The notes under the pieces were generated by a model. The model was not told the origin of the DNA, made no database searches, and was given only the letters and a program-made list of their open reading frames with translations. Shown one piece after another: positions 62,401 through 64,000 of a DNA stretch of 64,000 nucleotides; positions within the stretch are counted from its first letter, which is position 1, and each line of letters begins with the position of its first letter. Source of the stretch: Microvelia longipes. Its lineage: Eukaryota; Arthropoda; Insecta; Hemiptera; Veliidae. A program made the position numbers and the translations under genes. The DNA lies in contig JACMZG010001913.1 in NCBI GenBank assembly GCA_018340805.1, forward strand, positions 11,850,710 through 11,914,709, written 5' to 3'.

Positions 62401-62869
62401 CATGAGAAATTAAAACAAAGAAAATGTTAGTTTTACGACAAATAATAAATTTTATGACAAGAGACTTTTTCTAAAAACAAAATTATTTGGCCACCATCCG
62501 TGGACAGTATAAAACTTCCTCCAAGAGGGAAAGAGGTTGAAAATCAAGTTTATGAGGAATTGTTACATCAAATTTAAACTGGAAACCTGATTAATTAAAT
62601 CGCTAACGTTAGGTCACTGTCATTCAGTTTTGATTAAGTTTTAAATTTCATGAAATTTGACATATTAAATTAGATACAAACCACAGCTGAAGTAAAGTTA
62701 AATTGATATCAGAAAAGTCAAAGAGTTCTTAACCTACCTCTGCCCCAAACCACAGCTGGCCAGCTAAATTATCCTGCATAACATCGTCTGGAAATTTAAC
62801 TCTGAAATCTCTGTCAGCTCGCTCATTGGGTATCATTTCATCCATTATGCGACTACATATGTTTAACAC
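29281..62869 (-). CDS. LST2: Lateral signaling target protein 2 homolog (FYVE protein), 3' part, 11 exons
   Basis: Exons, in order: 62869-62738, 58570-58356, 46644-46531, 45034-44866, 42940-42789, 41504-41298, 39025-38957, 37547-37419, 35526-35363, 31440-31181, 29424-29281. They total 1755 nt, 584 residues plus TGA, and every phase matches. LST2/ZFYVE28 is an endosomal protein known to restrain EGF-receptor signalling. Its FYVE domain binds PI3P. Seen: the conserved N-terminal region (residues 1-260), a variable Ser/Asn-rich linker (261-396), a central conserved block (397-430), and a FYVE domain (507-565) with WIPD, RRRHHCR, RVC and eight Cys (C516, C519, C532, C535, C540, C543, C562, C565). 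About 70 N-terminal residues lie beyond the window. The linker is short compared with family members of roughly 900-1000 residues. Confidence 0.95.
29608..29780. mobile_element. MITE M1, copy 3
   Basis: The left end has GTTATAATCAGTTGACAG. The right end carries the inverse with several changes (CAGCTGATAAGAACC). It lies in the last LST2 intron. Confidence 0.75.
29947..30273 (+). pseudogene. DDE transposase C-terminal fragment (Tc1/mariner-related)
   Basis: A 108-codon open frame contains [20 protein letters not shown], the third-Asp region of an insect Tc1/mariner-related transposase family, and ends with C-terminal features ([17 protein letters not shown]). The upstream DNA-binding domain and first two catalytic acidic residues are missing. 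It is antisense to LST2, inside its last intron. Confidence 0.8.
30328..30489. repeat. 72-bp perfect inverted repeat
   Basis: Arms 30328-30399 and 30418-30489 are exact reverse complements, separated by 18 bp. The segment is framed by a 13-bp direct repeat GATTTACATGAAG at 30272-30284 and 30487-30499, starting just after the transposase fragment's stop. The last three bases of the right arm overlap the second direct repeat. Confidence 0.97.
30500..31180. other. LST2 intron sequence
   Basis: AT-rich. A 17-bp unit ('ataaatggtataaaaat') repeats about three times at 31130-31170, next to the donor of the 31181-31440 exon. Nothing else recognised. Confidence 0.45.
31181..31440 (-). CDS. LST2: LST2 exon, linker and first half of FYVE domain
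   Basis: Acceptor TTTTCTAG, donor GTATAT. It starts by completing a Ser codon split after its first base. It encodes an acidic Ser/Thr-rich stretch, then [20 protein letters not shown] and [15 protein letters not shown], so WxxD and R(R/K)HHCR are intact. Confidence 0.96.
31492..32010. mobile_element. Harbinger-like MITE, TAA target duplication
   Basis: Starts GGGTGCATTCGC and ends GCGAATGCACCC. The inverted repeats extend about 45 bp and include a CGCTCAGAGCG palindrome at both ends. TAA is duplicated at 31489-31491 and 32011-32013. The 3-bp TWA duplication and GGG start fit PIF/Harbinger. It lies in an LST2 intron, 51 bp upstream (in sense) of an exon acceptor. ORFs within it are not protein-like. 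Confidence 0.8.
32096..32812 (+). repeat. Dispersed repeat family A, copy 3
   Basis: A near-complete copy starting 'cctcatttataccgtaggta' and ending 'agttccaaggta'. Near its 3' end (about 32748-32766) it contains GGATGAGCGTAGCGAATCC, a variant of the recurrent hairpin with a GTA loop and an outer stem GGAT/ATCC. Confidence 0.85.
33200..33880 (+). repeat. Degenerate ~265-bp internal repeat
   Basis: 'ccaatttaaatggaacttgg' followed by 'tacaaaaat' recurs in variant form near 33216, 33500 and 33758. No coding sequence was seen, so origin unknown. Confidence 0.55.
33900..35212. mobile_element. Large non-coding TIR element hosting a nested insertion
   Basis: The ends match as inverse repeats (left 'ttcacaaagtacaagtattg', right 'agacttgtacttctgtgaa'). 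The interior is AT-rich and rich in 'acaagt' words, with no transposase. A second element (34247-34709) sits inside. Confidence 0.6.
34247..34709. mobile_element. Nested MITE-like element
   Basis: Inverted ends CTACTGATAACACGAAAG (left) and CTTTCGTGTTATCAGTAG (right), with similarity continuing through an ACTGGTGGTC block (about 45 bp in all). About 460 bp, non-coding, inside the 33.9-35.2-kb element. Confidence 0.75.
35363..35526 (-). CDS. LST2: LST2 exon, central conserved block
   Basis: Acceptor TGCTATTTAG, donor GTAAGA. It encodes [20 protein letters not shown] and [20 protein letters not shown], highly conserved in LST2 proteins, then a Thr/Asp-rich tail. It ends one base into a codon, matching the following exon. 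Confidence 0.94.
35527..35954. other. LST2 intron sequence, nothing recognised
   Basis: The open frame at 35410-35748 on the + strand overlaps the exon on the other strand and is spurious. Confidence 0.45.
35955..36345 (+). repeat. Degenerate tandem repeat of about 95-120 bp, 4 copies
   Basis: Each unit has 'atttaatgccattgatatgc', 'gcaaactaataataat' and 'gaaatgacaactgtcgctgt'. Length varies through the internal (AAT)n run. Confidence 0.9.
36600..36960 (+). repeat. Degenerate tandem repeat of about 40 bp
   Basis: Repeated words 'gagctaattgtcattaatcc' and 'ctcagctaaagcctc', 7-8 diverged units. Confidence 0.75.
37211..37376. mobile_element. MITE M1, copy 4
   Basis: Inverted ends TATAGCATTACACAC... 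and ...GTGTATTAGTATAG enclose the GATCAGTTGACAG and CTGTCAACTGATTATAAC blocks. It lies just downstream (in sense) of the 37419-37547 LST2 exon. Confidence 0.8.
37419..37547 (-). CDS. LST2: LST2 exon, Ser-rich linker
   Basis: Acceptor TGTTCAG, donor GTAAGT. It encodes [20 protein letters not shown], then [20 protein letters not shown]. Phase 2 at both ends, so skipping it would keep the frame. Confidence 0.92.
37965..38430 (+). repeat. 51-52-bp tandem repeat, about 9 copies
   Basis: Unit 'gatggaaaataaaataaggt' followed by 'aaaaattatgtccaagaatt' and 'tactattttat'. The central copies are nearly identical and the edges diverged. Confidence 0.95.
38431..38956. other. LST2 intron sequence, nothing recognised
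   Basis: No supported feature. Confidence 0.4.
38957..39025 (-). CDS. LST2: LST2 small exon, linker
   Basis: A 69-nt exon with acceptor AAGATTTAG and donor GTATAC. It encodes [20 protein letters not shown] plus TSN. Phase 2 at both ends and divisible by 3. Found from phase continuity and family resemblance. Confidence 0.85.
39026..39856. other. LST2 intron sequence, nothing recognised
   Basis: AT-rich with no supported feature. Confidence 0.4.
39857..40985 (+). repeat. Dispersed repeat family A, copy 4, split by a hAT insertion
   Basis: The 5' part (39857-40025) and 3' part (40413-40985) are contiguous in other family A copies. The gap is filled by the element at 40026-40412. The 3' hairpin block is present but degenerate (near 40930). 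Confidence 0.85.
40026..40412. mobile_element. hAT-type non-autonomous element, 8-bp TSD
   Basis: Starts CAGTGGCGTAGCGAGC and ends GGCTACACCACTG, flanked by perfect 8-bp duplications GCTCCAAG at 40018-40025 and 40413-40420. The CAGTGGCGTAGC-type end is typical of hAT elements. It contains a TA microsatellite (40085-40165) and a G-run of about 19 bases near 40358-40376. Confidence 0.9.
41298..41504 (-). CDS. LST2: LST2 exon, Asn/Thr-rich linker
   Basis: Acceptor GTTGCAG, donor GTAATT. It encodes [20 protein letters not shown] and [11 protein letters not shown], then a low-complexity Asn/Thr stretch. Phase 2 at both ends. The Met that begins the longest open frame here is internal. Confidence 0.9.
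41735..41815. repeat. Short inverted and direct repeats
   Basis: 'ctcccaagggagaaaaagtt' and 'ctcccttgggagaaaaaagt' repeat directly, each with a CCCAAGGG/CCCTTGGG palindrome, and the pair also forms an inverted repeat through 'aagttacttttc'/'aaaagtaactttt'. Confidence 0.8.
41935..42290 (+). repeat. Tandem repeat of about 107 bp, 3 copies
   Basis: Units share 'ggctcaaaatccatttcagg', 'tcaaaagaagttgtttg' and 'gacagcacctcaagaattta'. The open frame crossing them is a by-product of the repeat. Confidence 0.9.
42291..42788. other. LST2 intron sequence with GGCGAAGC words
   Basis: Near 42411-42425 and 42463-42477, 'gaggcgaagc' and its inverse 'gcttcgcctc' face each other about 50 bp apart and could pair. 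No gene recognised. Confidence 0.5.
42789..42940 (-). CDS. LST2: LST2 exon
   Basis: Acceptor TATGTAG, donor GTGATT. It encodes [20 protein letters not shown], then [13 protein letters not shown]. The helical [14 protein letters not shown] segment is conserved in the family. Confidence 0.94.
43062..43545 (+). repeat. Dispersed repeat family B, copy 3
   Basis: Begins 'acaagaggggcacttcgg', with the shared 'tataagtggcatactgcca', 'gtcaatcaataaaactgg' and 'gattttTgtaccaagtttc' blocks. Confidence 0.8.
43561..43637. repeat. (TA)n microsatellite
   Basis: Alternating TA following a short (CATA)n run. Confidence 0.95.
43640..44865. other. LST2 intron sequence, nothing recognised
   Basis: About 1.2 kb AT-rich, no supported element. 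Confidence 0.4.
44866..45034 (-). CDS. LST2: LST2 exon
   Basis: Acceptor TTGTGCAG, donor GTAAAT. It encodes [20 protein letters not shown] and [20 protein letters not shown] through DMFRPFR, a hallmark LST2 segment. Starts in phase 2, ends in phase 0. Confidence 0.96.
45035..45565. other. LST2 intron sequence, nothing recognised
   Basis: No supported feature. The long - strand frame at 44997-45281 runs out of the exon into the intron. Confidence 0.4.
45570..45835 (+). repeat. 53-bp tandem repeat, 5 copies
   Basis: Unit 'gacacactttaggagcccc' followed by 'aataataaggaactattaca' and 'aaaaatacgatact'. Two subtypes ('taggagccc' and 'gagagcccc') alternate, hinting at a two-unit higher-order step. 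Confidence 0.95.
45838..46495 (-). repeat. Dispersed repeat family A, copy 5
   Basis: Reverse orientation: 'tccttccctcatcc' at the left, 'aactaatgctgataataaga' in the middle, 'cctacagcataaacaaggaa' at the right. Confidence 0.8.
46531..46644 (-). CDS. LST2: LST2 exon
   Basis: Acceptor TTTTTAG, donor GTAATT. It encodes [20 protein letters not shown] and [17 protein letters not shown]. Phase 2 on both sides. The preceding (upstream) intron, 11.7 kb, contains the two large satellite arrays. Confidence 0.96.
46748..47350 (-). repeat. Dispersed repeat family A, copy 6
   Basis: A reverse-oriented complete copy ending at the right with 'tacctacggtataaatgagg' (the family's 5' end). It directly precedes the satellite array. 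Confidence 0.85.
47455..52490 (-). repeat. 5-kb satellite: ~82-bp monomers, 164-bp dimers, GCTCGCTTCGCTCG block
   Basis: Two monomer types alternate, both starting 'gggctcgcttcgctcgcc'. Type 1 continues 'tttatgtgcttgtttgtcaa', type 2 'tttttgtatatgtttatcag'. Type 2 recurs about 25 times between about 48.33 and 52.26 kb at a mean step of about 164 bp, nearly identical. From 47.46 to 48.3 kb the monomers are diverged and not clearly paired (for example 'gcctcgcttcaatagcc'). The block GCTCGCTTCGCTCG is a perfect mirror repeat. Its complement contains GGCGAGCGAAGCGAGCC, which can fold into a hairpin. The array lies entirely inside an LST2 intron. Confidence 0.97.
52530..53540 (+). repeat. 288-bp tandem repeat, 3.5 near-identical units
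   Basis: The word 'gcgatgcatatttgtgtact' recurs at about 52558, 52845, 53135 and 53423, with steps of 287-290 bp. Units differ mainly in the lengths of homopolymer runs (T, A, G). As 288 is divisible by 3, an open frame crosses several units, but it encodes only the repeat. Confidence 0.97.
53541..57075 (+). repeat. Insertion-rich continuation of the 288-bp array
   Basis: About nine further units are recognisable by landmarks in order ('gtaatagccgc', 'cccatcgatacctac', 'tttcaaaaaaatatttt', 'gcttttattggctattg', 'cttctcc'). They are peppered with short insertions, often 'gag', 'gtg' or 'ctc'-like, that stretch the step to about 310-460 bp. The change from near-perfect to noisy units is abrupt near 53.5 kb. 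This is more like uncorrected sequence than normal decay. Confidence 0.85.
57076..57250 (+). repeat. End module of the array with a 14-bp-arm hairpin
   Basis: Clean sequence resumes with 'ccaaatttcaacttcctag' and 'cggacagacagacg' words common in invertebrate dispersed repeats. It ends in AGGGTTTCGAAGAT and its inverse at about 57219-57247. 'tataagggtttc' also occurs just before the 47.4-kb satellite. Confidence 0.55.
57608..58095 (+). repeat. Dispersed repeat family B, copy 4
   Basis: Starts 'acaagaggtgtttggccact', has 'tataagtggcatactgcca', 'gtcaatcgataaaaccagaa' and 'gggttaatgatgtcataca'. Same strand as the other complete B copies. Confidence 0.8.
58356..58570 (-). CDS. LST2: LST2 exon
   Basis: Acceptor TTTTTGACAG, donor GTAATT. 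It encodes [40 protein letters not shown] and so on to LIESLKIFD. Starts in phase 0, ends in phase 2. The internal Met at 58546 is not the start. Confidence 0.97.
58571..59185. other. LST2 intron sequence, nothing recognised
   Basis: AT-rich. 59051-59100 ('cagtcacccatccatgcact') resembles a fragment of family A in reverse orientation. Confidence 0.4.
59190..59725 (+). mobile_element. SINE S, copy 3, 5'-truncated, with TA expansion
   Basis: Starts within the tRNA-like head ('gtgcctgccaccca'), then follows the body in + orientation ('aagctagtggttctgagcct', 'aggaaagcctaatctggcag', 'acaaaatgcctgcactagga'). A (TA)n tract of about 90 bp (59393-59482) has expanded where the 24-kb copy has a short TA run. 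Confidence 0.8.
59726..61839. other. LST2 intron sequence, nothing recognised
   Basis: Two short open frames (60283-60477, - strand, and 61411-61641, + strand) look protein-like in composition, but I recognise no family and see no exon borders fitting LST2. Confidence 0.4.
61840..62110 (-). repeat. Dispersed repeat family B, reverse-oriented, internally deleted
   Basis: 'ttctcggatggaaatgaaac', 'atgatgtcattaaccca' and 'aaaggcctctttttttac' are the reverse complements of B landmarks, with the middle missing. A 'gtggccatgtagtggcc' repeat fills the junction. Confidence 0.65.
62111..62737. other. LST2 intron sequence, nothing recognised
   Basis: AT-rich with no supported element. Confidence 0.4.
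62738..62869 (-). CDS. LST2: LST2 exon (first visible)
   Basis: Acceptor TTTAAG, donor GTAGGT, phase 0 at both ends. It encodes [20 protein letters not shown] and [20 protein letters not shown], then FGAE, matching the LST2 N-terminal domain from about its residue 70. The start codon lies in an exon upstream (above 64 kb). Confidence 0.95.
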
Positions 62870-63062
62870 CTTAAACAAAACAAACAAATTTTTAAATAAA
62901 CTATCACTAATTTTAGTTGCAGGTGTCTACAAACCAGGAAAATTTTCTTTTGAGGTGCTTAATTTATTGCTAAGCAATGCTTGGTCACAAGCATAATCTT
63001 TTGGAATCATTGGGCAAAATTTAAAAAAAAGTATTTTTATTCCATATGCTTGAGTTCAAGAC

Positions 63063-63105
63063 CATAGAGATATATTACTAGTGGGGGTATAGCCTATCTC
63101 AGTAC
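63063..63105 (+). mobile_element. hAT-type MITE, left end only
   Basis: CATAGAGATATATTACTAG followed by 'tgggggtatagcctatctca' matches the family's left terminus. The rest is absent. Confidence 0.65.
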
Positions 63106-63359
63106 TACCTAATATTAATACATTTAATATTCACTTAATATTTACTAGATACCTAATATTAATTAAGCAAAATGTTAAACTAATATTCAAATTTATTTGA
63201 GTAATAATTGGAACACGTTTTAATCAATTCAATAAGAAATGTTTAAAAGTTATTTAAAAATAACCACAGCTTGAATATAAACTAAAAAACCAAAAACATC
63301 TTAATATAAAGATAATGAAATAAACAAATATTTTAGGGGTAAAATTTAGCCACGGCTCT

Positions 63360-64000
63360 TACCAGGTAGTAACCAAACTAGTAACCTGGTATCCAAACTA
63401 TTGACCTGGTAACCAAACTAGTGACCTGGTAACCAAACTATTGACCTGGTAACCAAACTAGTGACCTGGTAACCAAACTATTGACCTGGTAACCAACTAG
63501 TGACCTGGTAACAAACTATTGACTGGTAACCAACTAGTGACCTGGTAACCAAACTATTGACCTGGTAAAGAAACTAATAACATGGTACTCCAACTAGTAG
63601 ACTGGTAACAAAATTAATGACCTGGTAACCCAACTAGTGATCTAGTAAACAAACTAGTGACATAGTACCCAAAATAGTGACCTGGTAACCACACTAGTGA
63701 CCTGGTAACCAAACTTGTGGACCATTATATCAAACTAGAGACCTGGTAACCAAACTATTGACCTGGTAACCAAACTAGTGACCTGGTAACCAAACTATTG
63801 ACCTGGTAACCAAACTAGTGACCTGGTAACCAAACTATTGACCTGGTAAAGAAACTAATAACATGGTACTCCAACTAGTAGACTGGTAACAAATTAATGA
63901 CCTGGTAACCCAACTAGTGTCTAGTAAACAAACTAGTGACATATACCCAAAATAGTGACCTGGTAACCACACTAGTGACCTGGTAACCAAACTTGTGACC
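63360..64000 (+). repeat. 20-bp minisatellite with ~281-bp higher-order repeat, open at window end
   Basis: Unit 'gacctggtaaccaaactagt', with variants ending 'attg' alternating. A longer segment starting 'cctggtaaagaaactaataa' at 63561 recurs at 63842 with the same series of variant units, giving a higher-order period of about 281 bp. Confidence 0.95.

Overview
The window is eukaryotic nuclear DNA, strongly AT-rich. Two conserved protein-coding genes are split into small exons by large, repeat-packed introns with GT..AG borders, and there are many metazoan transposon relics (mariner, hAT and Harbinger-type elements, a Penelope-like element, tRNA-derived SINEs). Protein similarity and repeat types suggest an arthropod, most likely an insect. 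I cannot name a species. No bacterial genes, rRNA, functional tRNA or virus-derived gene was recognised.

Gene 1 (about 1.1-13.2 kb, + strand) is the 3' part of a FAHD2-type fumarylacetoacetate hydrolase domain gene. Five exons give 233 residues ending in a stop, and all splice phases agree. The N-terminal exon(s) lie outside the window or were not found. Gene 2 (29.3-62.9 kb, - strand) is the 3' part of the Lateral signaling target protein 2 gene (LST2/ZFYVE28, an endosomal FYVE protein). Eleven exons give 584 residues with consistent phases, ending in a complete FYVE zinc finger. Its first exon(s) lie beyond 64 kb or were not found. The two genes are convergent and have no evident functional link. 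A gene-free, repeat-filled interval of about 16 kb separates them.

Region by region: 0-13 kb holds FAHD2 exons among minisatellites, two dispersed repeat families (called A and B here), hAT-type MITEs with perfect 8-bp target duplications, a deleted mariner and a 41-bp-arm palindrome. 13-29 kb is intergenic, with tandem repeats, SINEs and a Penelope-like remnant carrying a candidate hammerhead ribozyme. 29-47 kb holds LST2 exons among nested elements, including a 72-bp perfect inverted repeat and a Harbinger-like MITE. One LST2 intron (46.6-58.4 kb) contains two abutting satellites: a 5-kb array of about 164-bp dimers built on the mirror-symmetric block GCTCGCTTCGCTCG, then an array of a 288-bp unit that turns abruptly into insertion-rich, probably unpolished sequence. 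57-64 kb holds two more LST2 exons, a SINE and a GGTAACC-rich repeat running off the end.

The most interesting signal is the GC-rich block of the 5-kb satellite. On the strand that is sense for LST2 it can fold as a short stem, tandem G.A pairs, a GC/GC stem and a GAA triloop. The same 11-nt core, GAGCGAAGCGA, recurs in unrelated repeats at 5.9 kb and 12.3 kb, each time flanked by a different but complementary outer stem. All calls were made by eye, with no database search.
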